DNA of 64,000 nucleotides from Ulota crispa (Eukaryota; Streptophyta; Bryopsida; Orthotrichales; Orthotrichaceae): contig OY987244.1 of the NCBI GenBank assembly GCA_963920765.1, positions 3,598,501 to 3,662,500 on the forward strand. Direction: 5' to 3'. Below the pieces are notes generated by a model that did not search any database, was not told where the DNA came from, and worked only from the letters and a program-made list of their open reading frames with translations. Numbering within the stretch: position 1 is the stretch's first letter; every line of letters begins with the position of its first letter. Below are positions 22,862 to 34,300 of this stretch, one piece after another. The translations under genes were made by a program, and so were the position numbers.

Positions 22862-24157
22862 CTAAACCTGCACATCCTCCGGTATGTGCCAAGTTTGCTC
22901 GTCCTCTATATCTTGGTTGTCTTCTGCATCTTCCAAATCTTCATCTCTATCTTCAGCTCCTTCGTGGCTTCGCACCTCTTGAGGGTTAAAAATCTCCTCA
23001 AGGTCTTCATGATGAAATCTTCCACTCCTTCGAAAAGCTTTAATTTGTTTACCAGTAACAGGCACGCGCAGAGAAGTCCCATCCAATTCTCTAAGTGAAT
23101 AAGTGCCGTTGGTGTGCACTTTCATCACAACATAGGGTCCAAACCATCTCTTAGCAAATTTGCGCATTGTACTATACTGATGCTCCAATGTACTGTCAAA
23201 TACAAGGACCCAATCACCCTCTCCGATCTGCTTGGTTCTTAATCTGTGTGTTTTGTCGAATCGCTCTTTATTGCTGAGCCTCGCTGTCTTCATCTTCTCC
23301 AATGCAATATCAAGGTCACTTGACAACCTTCCAAGCTGCTGAATCCGAAGTTTCAACAGTCTTTCTCTGCTTATACCATCCTCCTATGAAAGAAACACCC
23401 ATGTGAGAATATCCTCTTCCGCCGGCATAATAGGTTTCTGCCCATACACAAGTTCGACAGGCATGTAATCAGTAACTGTACTGTGCGTAGTTTTGTCGGC
23501 CCACAAAGCAAATGGTAATAGCTTTGGCCACATATTTGGTTTGCCTCTACAAGCTTTAACCAAAGCATGAATAATCGGAGGATGCCCTCTCTCAATTTTG
23601 CCATTAGCCTTAGGGTTGTAAGCCGTCGTCAGCTTCAACTGCACACCATAACGTTTGAAGAACTCTTTGGCCTCAGTGGCATTTACTTCTCCTCTGCCAG
23701 CTCTCATTCGGCCAATGTTGCCATAACGACTGAAGATGTCTTCGAGTATAAATCGGCATACATTTTTGGTAGCCTTAGTCCTCAAGGCTCTGCCCTCAAC
23801 GAAATTTGAGAGCTCCTCTTGTGCCAAAACAAGGTACTTCATTCCCCACATAGCATTTGGCATGGCTACCAAATCTATCATCCACTGAAAATGGATTGCT
23901 AGAGGGTAAGCAGGATGTAATTCATCTCTGTAGCGCACCTTGGATTGCAGTTGGCACACCACACAAGAAACTACAAACTCTTCAACGTCTTTGTAAAGTC
24001 CTTTCCACCAGTACCTCTCCTTGATTTTTGTATAAGTGGCCCATACACCTCTGTGACCTGCCCAAAGAGTATCATGGAACTCCTTGAGAACTTCAGCTTT
24101 GGTCTTAGAGTCCCCTACCACTCTCAATGGTACTTCATCAGCTCTTTTTTCCCTCTT
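22862..24157 (-). pseudogene. Element 1 integrase and C-terminal domain
   Basis: Minus strand. Zinc-finger-like start with HRGVWAT...RYWWKG and CVVCQ. Core: first acidic residue in WMIDLVAMP; the segment expected to hold the second Asp reads MRAGRGEVNA, with Gly (codon 23696-23698) in the expected place; the Glu is present in NGKIERGH. A GPY/F-type motif (RWFGPYVVMKVH) follows, then an acidic tail ending at 22862. Two in-frame stops interrupt it, near 24158 upstream and near 23384. Loss of the second catalytic Asp and the stops indicate this copy cannot integrate by itself. Confidence 0.85.
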
Positions 24158-26449
24158 TCATAAAAATCCTTCTCTCAAAAGATATCTATAGGATTGATGC
24201 CTGATGTCTTTGAATGTTTTGTCTGTCCATCCTTCTTGCAGCTTCATTGTGCTCAAATATAGCCCAATGTCTTTCAATTTTTCTTCATAAAGCTCAGTTT
24301 TGAATGGTAAAGCATCGATCGATGAGCTCTCAGCATCTATCGTCACCACATAGCCTCCATGCAATAAATCTTCGACATCTTCGTGGCCCATCATCTCATC
24401 TTCATTAGAATACCTTACCCTAGACAATATATCGGCAACAGAATTCTTTTTGCCTTCAATGTGTACTAGAACCGGATTCATAGATTTGATGTAGGCGATC
24501 CATCGAAGCATTGCAATGTCTGGTGAAGAACAATTTGCTATCATCCCCAGCAAAGGTAAGCAATCAGTCTCCAGTACCACCTCTGCTCCAATAAGGTAGT
24601 TTCTGTCCGCCTTCAGAGCTGTAAGAGCACCCCATAGTTCTCTTTTCACTTGTGGATATGCTCTTTGACGCTCTGTCAAAATCCTTGCTTCAAATCGAAT
24701 AGCAAATCTTTTGCCTTCCTCATCATCTTGTCCAATAGCCTAACCTATGGCAATTGGACTTGTGTCAACAGTCACGATCACCGGCCTCTTGCAATCATAG
24801 TTCACTTACTTGAGAACTGGTGGCGACTCCAAAATCCTCTTCAACTCTTTCATAGCTAAGTTTTGCTCATTTTCTCAAATGAATTTGATCCTCTTACGCA
24901 ATAATTTGTAGAGAGGCTCTGATATATGAGCAAAATGGGGAATCCATATGTGATAGAAGACACAAGCTCCAAGAAACCTCCTTACTTCGGTGATATTGCT
25001 ACAGGCTTTCATTCTTCCAATAGCATCAACCTTTTCAGGATTAGGTTTTCTTCCATAAGAGCCACATAAGTGCCCAACCACCAGAATTTCATTCACCCCA
25101 AATTTTGACTTATCAATGGATAGAGTCAAATTCACCTTCTCAAGTCTGCCCAAGATTTGAGCCACGTCATGGATATGGTTGTTCACAAAGGCTCGGCAAC
25201 CATCACTCTGAACCGTCAAGTCTCTTTGATTCTCCTCGCATCCTTTTATTGGGATATCATCCACAAAAGGTATGGTTTTCTCTGGCACAAAGTCTCTTAA
25301 AATTTGATTCATAGCGCTTTGCATGTGTGCCACTGAATTAGTAGCGTCTTGAGGCAATGTGCACATACGCACCAATCCAAGAGGAGTTTTCATGGTCGTC
25401 AAATCCCTGCTTTGAGCAGCAAGTTGGAATTGATCATAATCAGAGTATAGATCTCCAATGGAATAGATTGCATGTCCAGCAAATGCCTCCGCCACTTCGT
25501 CCACAATAGGGCCTGATCCTTTGTTTCTGATTGTAACTTTGTTTGCAGGTTGCATATCTTGAATGAATCTCAATGCTCCTGACTTCTTTGGCACAGTAAA
25601 CCAACGGTTTGAATATGGGGCCATTGAAGGCTCTAGTATGCCCATGCGTGTCTTTTCTTTGAGCAACTCCACTAATTTCGGCAGTAGAGCTCTAGGCACT
25701 GGAATAGGCTTCAAATCCCATGGTATATGTGGTACTGTGAATATGACCATTGGTGCTACAACACTTGGCTGCACACATCCAATCTCATCTGAAGAAGAAG
25801 CAAAAGCCTTTCCATGCATCAAAAGCATGTCTTGAAATTTCTTTCTCTTTGGCTCAGTCAAGAAACCATCTCCTCCAATCTTGAGGTTAGCTAGAGTCTC
25901 TTTGGTGAATTTGTGTCCAATTCTCCTTGACTCTCTCAAACTTGGCTCTTTCTCAGCTTGTTTGATGTCATCATCAGTGTCAAATGGTAGCTGAGTAGCC
26001 ACTAGCTTCACCTTCTTGTTCACAGTCTTGTACTTGGTATGTACTGCAGCTTCAGGTCTATGTCCATTGATGTTAGAAGAACACAGCTTTGCCATTGCTG
26101 TAGAAATTTCATGATGCATTGCAGCTGTATGGACATCAATAAGACAATGAGTAGTCGGCTCTGCACCCTCATTTGTCTTCAAATCTTGCAAAGTATGCAA
26201 GATATCATCTGGCATACCACTTTCTTCATACATACCAGTAATGCTCTCATCTTCTTCAAGAACCTTCATTTTTTTTAGGTTTTTCTCTTTCTTTTTGATA
26301 AATCTTCTATGTACATGGTCCAAGTCTTTGGCATCCATGAAACTCGCAAATCCACATTTTGTCACGCTCAAAAATCCGCACTTGAAAGCAGTATGTATAT
26401 TGGGGAATTTTCTAGTATTGATATCCTTGGCACCCGTGGTTCCCCACAT
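24158..26449 (-). pseudogene. Element 1 reverse transcriptase and RNase H
   Basis: Minus strand. A spacer with many acidic and basic residues comes first. RT signatures are RWFTVPKKSGALRFIQD, DLYSDYDQFQLA and the active-site box PFVDDIPIKG (FVDD). RNase H follows with ERQRAYPQVKRELWGAL, VLETDCLPLL and a DILSRV-type end. Stop codons break the frame near 24872, 24805 and 24740; each is one transition away from Arg, Gln or Trp. A frame change separates this block from the protease near 26450. Domain order and motifs are clear. Confidence 0.88.
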
Positions 26450-26463
26450 CCCACGTGTGCCCT

Positions 26464-27045
26464 CTAGAAATCCGGAAAGTTCAAAGAAGTCGGCAAAGAT
26501 ACTTCTCTGAGTTGCATTCGGTGCCTCTCGTAGTTAGCTCTCACAGTTAAAAACTGCACTGACTTCTTCCCATCTATACTTCGAATTCGAGCATAGTGAG
26601 ATCCATCATCTAATACTTTGGTCTCCATGCGTGAGGCAGTGATGAAAGGTTGGCCCAGAAGCACTGAATATGCTCCAGTATTCTGAACAAAGAAATTTTG
26701 CTCAACCTCCACATCTCCAATCTTTGCTGGCACTGAAGGGCAAGCTCCATACAATGAACTGCGCCCATTGTTAGCTGCTCTCATCACCCAGCCATGTTCT
26801 GTGTCAATTGACCATTTGCCCTTCTCATAGGTCTTGCGAGATATGATGTTGATCTCTGAACCATGATCTACAAGGGCCAAAACAGACTCATCCATTCCAC
26901 CAAGCTTCACTCTCGTCTCAGTGGTGGCTCTAGCCCAATACGATTGCTGAAACTCAGTCTCGACATCATGAGGTCCATCAGTAGAATGATCACAACTGAA
27001 CTCAAAAGTCTTAGCTTCAATCTTTGATACTCCATCATCAGATGT
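26464..27045 (-). pseudogene. Element 1 aspartic protease
   Basis: Retropepsin-type motif VLALVDHGSEINIIS: the usual D-T/S-G triad is DHG here, followed by a second conserved stretch (SVLLGQPFI) about 80 residues on. The upstream part joins the zinc-binding region but is split by a stop at 27046. The protease processes the Gag-Pol polyprotein in such elements. Confidence 0.7.
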
Positions 27046-28068
27046 CTAAACTTTTGCCTCATTAGCCTTTCCATTTGAGCGGTGCACCCTCTCTGGCTCT
27101 TTTCTTGCCACCTCCGTGAGTGTAATTTCACTGCAATGAGCCTCATGATCTCCCATCATGGCAAAAATTTCGCCAATCTCAATCTCTTCATCGATGGTCA
27201 TGTGAGTGTCCAAAGCACTCACCATCACAGTCTCTGCTGTCATCTGTCTCTTTCGCTTGATGATGTCGATAATCAGCTCATGGAAGTCTTTCTTGGCTAT
27301 GCCAAATGCTTCCCTCAATGTGAACTCGATCTTGGCATCCAAGATCCTCTCCTCCAATAATCCCTTCATATCAATGGAAGTCTCAATATCGGACTGGAGC
27401 TTGTAAGCAGGGCTCTTCCCCTTTGGTTTGCCAGAATCTTCTTTTTCATAACCTCTTCCGCTTCTGCTAGACTGCCCCCAGTCTTTATCAGGAAGCAAAT
27501 CATCCTCAGGGTGCACAAAGTTTGGACTTTGTGTCTTCGAGCGCGTTTGTACTCTGCGCCTCGACTCATTTGCAGAATCTTTCTGCGCTTGAGCCCTCTT
27601 CTTTAATGAAGGCTCTTCACCATCTTCAGCTTCAATTCTTCCACGCTTCTCTTCAACTGAGGCCTCATAGTGATCAACGTTGGCTTGATCTCTCTCCAAA
27701 AATGCTTTGATGCTGCTTGCATCAACCGGGTCTTCCCATCCAGTTACATTTCTGATGGCTTGAGCTCCTGATTTCATCAGTGTGGCTCGTTGAGCGGGTG
27801 AAGCTCCAATTGAGTGCTGCTCCACTTCAATGTGGTATGAATCAGCCTCACGTACATGTATGGAACTAGATCGTCCCATTTTTCTCTCTATAAGTTTCTT
27901 CATCCCTCCTCTGCCAAAGTTGGTCTTTAATAGTGTCTTTGTAGATGAATCATGAAACTTGCCGTTAATGAATTCAACAATGCCATCTTTCAAGGCTTCG
28001 TCGCACTTTGTGCAGTCTCGAAGACGACGCTTGCCATCTTGCTTGCTCTTGTCACACCATATACATCT
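27046..28068 (-). pseudogene. Element 1 gag C-terminal/linker with zinc-binding cysteines
   Basis: Right after the gag stop the frame continues with CIWCDKSKQ...CTKC, two CX2C pairs where related elements have a CCHC knuckle. A charged linker follows. The stop separating it from gag (near 28069) and the one ending it (27046) are single-base transitions from sense codons. Probably part of one continuous Gag-Pol in an active relative. Confidence 0.65.
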
Positions 28069-29052
28069 TCAAGGAAGTGTCCTCCCTCCATCAGATGGCT
28101 GTGACGAGGAAGAAGAGCCAGATGCTTGAGACTTCCTCAATTCAATAAACTCCACCTTCAGCTCTTTGAAACTCTTGATGAGTTCTTCAAGAGCATTACC
28201 TTCGTTGGTTTTGGTGGTCTTCAAGATAGAGCCTGGAGTTATTGATGATGATGGTGCAAAAGATACTTTGGGATTTTTTGGAGCTGAAATTGGATTAGTG
28301 TCTACTCCTGCTCCAAATCCTCTTGACCTCACACGTTGTTGTTTGGCCAACAAGGTCACGGTCTCTTCCACCCTTCTCCAATCGGTGGTAAAACCACCTT
28401 CTGTGGTACGATTTCCAAGAAGTAGAAGAAGTTTATCCTCCAATGCAGCATCAGCTGCTTGAAGGAAAAGCTCTGCCTTCTTGGTATTGAGGAGGCGTCT
28501 CTCAATCATGGGTAACTGAGAAAACTTCTTCTCAAAGGCCTTCAGCAGCTCATGAGCACCCATGTTGTCTCCTGGCCGCTGCTCCACCCATTCTAGAAAA
28601 GATCTTCTGGTCATCTTTTCCGTGTCCTCGTCAAAGTACTCGTCACGTAGACGTTCAGCAAAGGCAATCCAAGTGTGAACTCTTTCGCGGATCTCTCGCA
28701 CACGGTCATGAATGTCAGGCACAACTGCCATGTCGAAGGTAGCCATCATTCGATTTTCATCAACTTGATGCACCTCCATCTCGCAAACATAGGCTCGCAA
28801 AAACTTGGTTATGTTCTTGCCGTCAAACCTACCAGTCTTCACAACAATAGCTTTCAACGCCTCGGTGGCTACTTGACCACCCTGGTTGGCTCGATGTTGC
28901 TCCATGAATATGGCCAATGCTCCTAGAAGATCCTCCATTGGCATCTGAGGTCCACCAACACCTCTGGTAGTGGCGCTTGGAACCTCTCGAGGCAAATCAG
29001 CTCCACCGGCACCACCGGTACTGGCGCCGAAAGCCTCGTTACTGTCTCCCAT
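28069..29052 (-). CDS. gag: Element 1 Gag
   Basis: 327 codons, starting 30 bases or so inside the primer-binding region. Gly/Ala-rich N-terminus, then a helical retrotransposon capsid-like section (KTGRFDGKNITKFLRAYVC through KFSQLPMIERRLLNTKK) and a Ser-rich end. It should form the particle around element RNA. It has no internal stops, but an active element would likely read on into the zinc-binding region. Confidence 0.8.
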   Translation of the reverse strand: MGDSNEAFGASTGGAGGADLPREVPSATTRGVGGPQMPMEDLLGALAIFMEQHRANQGGQVATEALKAIVVKTGRFDGKNITKFLRAYVCEMEVHQVDENRMMATFDMAVVPDIHDRVREIRERVHTWIAFAERLRDEYFDEDTEKMTRRSFLEWVEQRPGDNMGAHELLKAFEKKFSQLPMIERRLLNTKKAELFLQAADAALEDKLLLLLGNRTTEGGFTTDWRRVEETVTLLAKQQRVRSRGFGAGVDTNPISAPKNPKVSFAPSSSITPGSILKTTKTNEGNALEELIKSFKELKVEFIELRKSQASGSSSSSQPSDGGRTLP

Positions 29053-29079
29053 ATCAACAAACGCAATAATCGCCCCAAA

Positions 29080-29100
29080 GCTCTTTCAGTGGAAGCACCA
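29080..29100 (-). other. Primer-binding-site-like sequence of element 1
   Basis: On the minus strand TGGTGCTTCCACTGAAAGAG begins three bases after the LTR end (...CCCGACA). TGG is the complement of the CCA end of tRNAs. Sequences like TTTGGTGCTTTCA at this place are familiar in plant gypsy elements. The particular tRNA was not identified. Confidence 0.6.
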
Positions 29101-29605
29101 AAATGTCGGGTTGAGAGGAGCGCGCCTTGGGAACACGCAGGGTGTCTTGCTGCAATCGTGCGTTGCCGACTGAAAACGTTGTCAATCTTGGATTTCTCTT
29201 CAAATCTTCAGTTTTCAGTCTTTCGTTGGCCTATCATGTGGCTGGCTCTAAGGGTATAAGGGTCAAGGTAGGGATAAGAGCCCACTGGATACGGGACGGG
29301 TAGATCGGGACAGCAGACACGAGCTGCCGTCCGTATGACGGGATCCTAAAATCAAATTCACGATCTGCTGGCCAAAACTCCAGATCGTGAGAACAAAGTA
29401 AGTCTCGACCATGTGGGTGATCAATCCCACTTCGTCACCACGACAATAAATGGGGTTAAGTTTGGTTTAACCCAAACTGCCCGCAACAAGGTTTACAAAA
29501 TAGAATGGAAATGAATTGACACACGAGCCTCCAAAACCGGCTAGGAATAACAAAGCCACATCCCACACATACATAAAAAGTAAACCCAAAACATTCCTCT
29601 TGAAA

Positions 29606-29695
29606 TCTTCATATCTTCAGATCTTTAAGTCTTCATGTCTTCAAGTCTTCATGTCTTCAAGTCTTCATGTCTTCAAGTCTTCAAGTCTTCATGTT
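29606..29695. repeat. 8/16 bp minisatellite in right LTR1
   Basis: Repeats of CTTCATGT and CTTCAAGT alternate about ten times. Low-complexity; open frames here are not genes. Confidence 0.85.
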
Positions 29696-30953
29696 TTAAT
29701 AAAAACAATGAGGAAAATCACAAATAACAAGTCCTAGAAAAGGCAGCAACCTTCTATCTAATGCCACAGATGGCTCAAAGATTCAAATGCTAAATGTAAT
29801 AGCCATTTGAAAAGCTCTCCTAACCTTCTAACATCCCTCTAAATTTCAACTCAATCTAAGATACTGTCCAAAAGTTATGCAAGTTCAAAGTAGAGGCTCT
29901 TCTTCCTCTTTACAAACTAAACACTGCCTCTAAAAACCTCTATAACTTTTGTTCTATACATCACCCATAGAAACGTAATATCAATTTAGAAAGATGATAT
30001 CACTAGCTTCAATCCATAAAATTTGCACTTCAAAACAAAACTTTGTCCGAAAGCTCTAGTCAATCAAAAGGTGGGTCTCAATTTTTTAGAGAGCACCCAA
30101 ACCCGCAACTTCTACCCACTATAACTTCTTCAATAAAACTCCAAATGAAATGATTAAAGACAATTTGAAAAGCTATGATAACAAACTATCACTTCTAAAA
30201 TTTTGAGAAGAAAATCTCATATTGTCCAAAAGTTGTAGCTCTTCAAAATCTCGGCTTTCTCTTAACAAAAAGGCAGCCACCTTCAAACCTTCACACTTCC
30301 ATAACTTTCTCGTCCAAGCTTCAAACCTCAAGTTTAAAAACTTTCTAGAAAGCCAATAATAAAATAAACACTCTCTCCAAATTTTGTTGCAAAATGATAT
30401 ACAGATCATAAGTTATGGCTTGTCGAAGTCTCAGCCTTTCTTCATAGTTTGGCTTTTTGACTCCAAAATTCAAACACTCATAACTTTTGCATCACAACTC
30501 CAAATCAAACTTGCAAACTCATTTTGGAAAGGTAATCACACAAGGAACAACCTCCTCAAATTTCAATTCAAAATCACGTATACACAGAAAAAAAACTCAC
30601 ATCAAAGTTTCGGGATTTTTCCCCTTCTTCTCACCAACACTCATACACTAACTTCCAACAACTAAGGGATCTTTCCTCCACAATTTCGACCCTATCTAAG
30701 GTAGGGAGGTGGGGCACATCAGCCCATGCCCTCCATATCCTAACCCCACCATAGATGCCAAACCTTTTCTCCTTTCACACCTTCCCTATTGACTTCTAAA
30801 CCCTTAGTATTTTTATTCAAACAAAGGCAAAATATATGAGCCTTCCAAAACATCTAGATAAACATATGAAAATGATTAAATTACAAAATAAATGCCATCG
30901 TAAAGTGGCCACGTGCCCTTGCAAGCATATAATAGCGTCAAACGCTTGTCTTC

Positions 30954-31208
30954 AGTCGCCAAGTCGTGAACTTGGTTGGCTGGAGAAGCGGTCGTCTCTG
31001 GTCGCCCGTCGGTCCGGGTTCGAATCCCATCGGACTCGTCGAGCGGTGACGGCGGCTCACGGCTTGGCAGCTAGTGAGGCAGGAAATTGGCCCAGCCAAC
31101 CCGCTACCTACTCCCCTGAGCTGTGCATGTGACAAGACGGCGCAGCGCACTGGAATCTATGGCCGCTGCGCTGTCACCAAACCGTGGTCCTCACCACGAC
31201 CACCCCTT
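30954..31208 (+). repeat. tRNA-derived SINE-like unit inside right LTR1
   Basis: Identical copy of 22511-22765, with the B box GGTTCGAATCC at 31017-31027 and the A-box-like element at 30977-30991. Confidence 0.65.
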
Positions 31209-31294
31209 TTGCTTCAACTGTTGATTTATTGAAATCAACACAAACATTAACATATAACGAATATCTACATGATGGAGATATCTCCATCAAGACA

Positions 31295-31363
31295 GCGTAC
31301 TATCACTAATAGCAAATAAAAACAAAAATGTAACCCAAAAACATATATATAAATATGCTTTCA
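31295..31363 (-). repeat. LTR2-family fragment (tail)
   Basis: Begins GCGTACTATC five bases after the end of LTR1 and ends TTTCA one base before a complete LTR2. Matches 21444-21512. Confidence 0.75.
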
Positions 31364-31364
31364 A

Positions 31365-31823
31365 TGATAAGATATAAAATCTAAGCACTTAAGCGTTAGT
31401 CAAGCTACCTTTTACTTTGCTCACGGGAGAATCCAAGAGTGCAAGGAGAAACGTGAAAGATAGTATAAAACTTAAGAAAATACAACAAGCTTATTCTCTC
31501 TTAAAAACACCTCACAAGACTTGACTTGGTAAACAATGCCAATTTAGGGAAGTAACATGCCTTAACTAATCCCAAACCCTAAGTTGCCTTAAATAAAGTG
31601 CCACCTAGAATGAGGTGCCAAAGGCCCTAACCTTGTCCAAAACTACTAAAAACAAAGATCATCTACTAATGACATACATCTAATGTGGCATAGCCACAAT
31701 GCTACATCACGTGACAATTGTTATGTAAATAGAGATTGCTAAATACAACACATTGTATACTATCACTAATAGCAAATAAAAACAAAAATATAACTCAAAA
31801 ATATATATACAAATATGCTCTCA
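31365..31823 (-). repeat. Element 2 left (3') LTR
   Basis: 459 bp with TG...CA ends (TGATAAGATA...GCTCTCA). Its inner edge abuts a polypurine tract on the minus strand. It matches the right copy at 41093-41427 over the first ~335 bp. Confidence 0.8.
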
Positions 31824-31838
31824 ATTGTCCCCCTTAGC
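31824..31838 (-). other. Polypurine tract of element 2
   Basis: The minus strand reads GCTAAGGGGGACAAT directly before the LTR start TGAGAGCATA. Position and composition fit the plus-strand primer of LTR elements, and it fixes the LTR boundary at 31823. Confidence 0.75.
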
Positions 31839-32762
31839 TGGCTAATAGAGACCCACGAGTCAACTAGGACTATATTAAAAGTATAGCTAGATCCAAATGC
31901 TAAGATGAATAGAAAGTATTCAACATCTATCTACACCAAAGGTGAGATTGTTGGCGGCCGACAATGACAAATGAACATGATGAAAAGAAAGTATAAAAGA
32001 TTGTAGGCCGGGTGCAATAATAAGCCCTATCATCAATCACCTTTGGCAAATTTTTTGTGTCAATCTTTTATTCAATTTTCCATTAGTCCAATCTTGTGTA
32101 CTGCAAATTTGGCGCTTAGTCAACTAATGTGGCAACGTTGTCATTTTGAACATAAGAGGTTTGACTTCAAGAGATTATTAGCGCTTATCCGGAGATGTAG
32201 CATGGCCTGAAGATCTCATACAATAAGGACAAATCCAATCTCTTAGAGGCAGAGTTGACAAGGGTGGAACTAAGCATGCCATATGTCAACCACGTTGACA
32301 CTGGTCACATAAAAGTATAGTAGCCGCGCCTTACTTCTCTCCACAAACAAAACAAGGTAATCCATCTGGCACCACTGCCAACTCTGGCTGTACGGTACCA
32401 TCAATGGGCAAGTGACAAGGAGTACAATTTTTAGAATGCTCCCTGCATTTTCGTCCATCTTTGCCTTTCAACAAAAGAATGCCACTAGGCAAGACATTCT
32501 TTGCGCAAAGAATAGTACGTCATGCTCTGACATCTAATGTAGTAGGCGCCTTACGCTGCAAATACACATAGTCTCATTGAGAGAACCTTCACAGTTGAGG
32601 TTGATAAGCGCCACTATGAATGTACGCATAATGCAAAGAATCTTAATATTAGGCTCTGTGTAAGTTCTACAAAGCCATAAACATGGCCCTCCTGAAGAAC
32701 TCAACCCGATCATGTAGGTATTGAATCCAAATATTTGAACTATCCAAGTCCACAATTGAAGC
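31839..32762 (-). pseudogene. Element 2 region downstream of integrase core
   Basis: Between the integrase core and the polypurine tract. Short broken frames remain, including a Cys-rich piece (near 32270-32458) and a piece at 32534-32806. No domain recognised. Probably the integrase C-terminus and 3' untranslated region. Confidence 0.4.
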
Positions 32763-33500
32763 TTATTTCTCCTGCACAGAACTAGGCAAAATAGGCTCCC
32801 ATCCATATAGCAACTGATAAGGGTTGTAAGAGGCCAATAAAGCTTGCTTACTAAAACGGTAACCTATGGCAATCCATGATAACATCAAATTCCACTCTTG
32901 ATGGTTTCCATGAAGCAATCCATACTTGCGTAAACCACGTTTGACTGTTTGAACAACCCGTTCAGCCAAACCATCCGCCTTAGAGTGATCTCTAGAGGTG
33001 GTGCGGTGATCAATGAAAGCCTTGGTACATAGAGTCTTAAAAGCCTCTAGAAACTCTTGGCATTGGTCTAATAAGACTTTAGCTGGTGCTCCAAAACGTA
33101 CCAATACTTGGTGAAGAAATGCCATAGCCGCTAACTCCAAAGATTTCTGAGGCAAAACAACCAGTTCAATCTATTTGCTAAAATGCTCTATTATCACTAA
33201 TACGTATTTGGCTCTACGTGGGGTGATAACAAATGGTCCGAGCAAAGTCTAAAGACCAACAATAACCTAAACTTATGATAAATAAAGGCCTCAACTGTAG
33301 TGATAAGGTGTTAAAACTTGATCTTACTCGATCACACACCTCACACCGAAAAACATAGGTAGAAACTTGCCGGTACATGCCAATCCACCAATACTGATTG
33401 CGCAATATAGAATGCGTTTTGCGCACTTTAAAATGACCAAGCTCCTCATGCATTTGATGTATTAAAGAAACTCTCTGGTCCAATCGAGGAACTATGCGCT
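32763..33500 (-). pseudogene. Element 2 integrase
   Basis: Minus strand, two main pieces. The N-terminal HHCC zinc finger is visible as HQMHEELGHFK ... YVFRCEVC, followed by the first acidic residue in WSLDFA. The second piece has LLDQCQEF with the second Asp and ADGLAERVVQT with the Glu, then RYGLL-like and PYQLLYGWEPILPSS ends. The D, D and E are all present, but stops and a shift near 33160-33214 disable it. Confidence 0.85.
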
Positions 33501-33540
33501 TAGCTCTATCTGGTTAAATTCATATCAACAAACCGTCATT

Positions 33541-34300
33541 TTAATGGAACCTTGCTATTCGATGGTAAATTTTGTCTCGTTCCATGGTATAAATACTCAA
33601 AAAAAAGGATCCATGCTGGAATTTGTGCAACACCACTATGTCTTTCCACACATCTCTAATATTCTGAGACTTATCAAACTTGTCATTCAAACCTAGATCA
33701 ACCGCTTCAGTAGCAAAGCTTGACATCAAAGTAAAATAAACAACTGCGTGCCAGCCTAGGTCTCTTTTCCTGTCGCAATTCCCATACCATTTGACATCAG
33801 TCAAATCCTCATCAAAAGGACTTAGATTACAAGAAAGCCCATCCGCATCCAAGTTAGTAATATCAGCTCGATAAACAACCTCAAAGTTGTACTCTTGAAA
33901 CAGCAAAACCTACCTAGCAAGCTTGCCAGTAAATTTATCTGATTCTATAAGCTACTTTAAAGGTTGATGGTCTGTAACCAATGTGAATCGCTACCCATAT
34001 AAATAAGGCCGAAAATGTGAAATGGCCCATGCCGTAGCTAAAGCTTCTCCCTTATAAAACGAATAGTAAGACTCTATTAAGTTGTTACTCCTTGAAGCAA
34101 AGGCAATAACATACTCTTGTCCCACATCATCTATCTGAGTAAAAACTGCACCTAATTCCATTGTATTTCAATTTGTATGCAATTAAAAATGCCTAGTAAC
34201 ATTATGACGTCGAAGCACAAGTGCTGAATCCAACTTTTGCTTTAACGTATAAAAAGACGGCTACTGCTCACGGCTCCATATTCATATTTGGTCTTTGTCA
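33541..34300 (-). pseudogene. Element 2 RNase H
   Basis: Minus strand. Open from 33906 with FQEYNFEVVYRADITNLDADGLS, the usual C-terminal end of gypsy RNase H (a stop precedes it), and earlier broken stretches reading LVTDHQPLKYL near 33960. A spacer to the integrase follows. Confidence 0.75.

Larger units (their letters stand above)
21620..31289 (-). mobile_element. Ty3/gypsy LTR retrotransposon, element 1
   Basis: About 9.7 kb on the minus strand. From right to left: 5' LTR (29104-31289), primer-binding-like site (29080-29100), gag, a zinc-binding region, protease, reverse transcriptase, RNase H, integrase with a GPY/F-type C-terminus, and a truncated 3' LTR (21620-22846). The RT-before-IN order defines Ty3/gypsy. 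The type resembles gypsy elements common in fungi and early-diverging plants (impression from memory). Most breaks in the reading frame are single stops that a C-to-T or G-to-A change would explain, plus one frame change near 26450. The shared 1.2 kb of the two LTRs shows only about one substitution. No target duplication is visible because the left LTR is truncated. Confidence 0.93.
29104..31289 (-). repeat. Element 1 right (5') LTR, complete
   Basis: Starts TGTCGGGTTG and ends TCTCCATCA on the plus strand, giving TG...CA ends, 2186 bp. It is positioned directly against the primer-binding site and gag start. Only 30063-31289 has a partner at the left end of the element. It includes a short minisatellite at 29606-29695 and the SINE-like unit. 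Confidence 0.75.

Noticed and set aside
31290-31294. AGACA as target duplication of element 1
   Set aside because: It is the right length and place, but no partner copy exists next to the truncated left LTR, so it cannot be verified.
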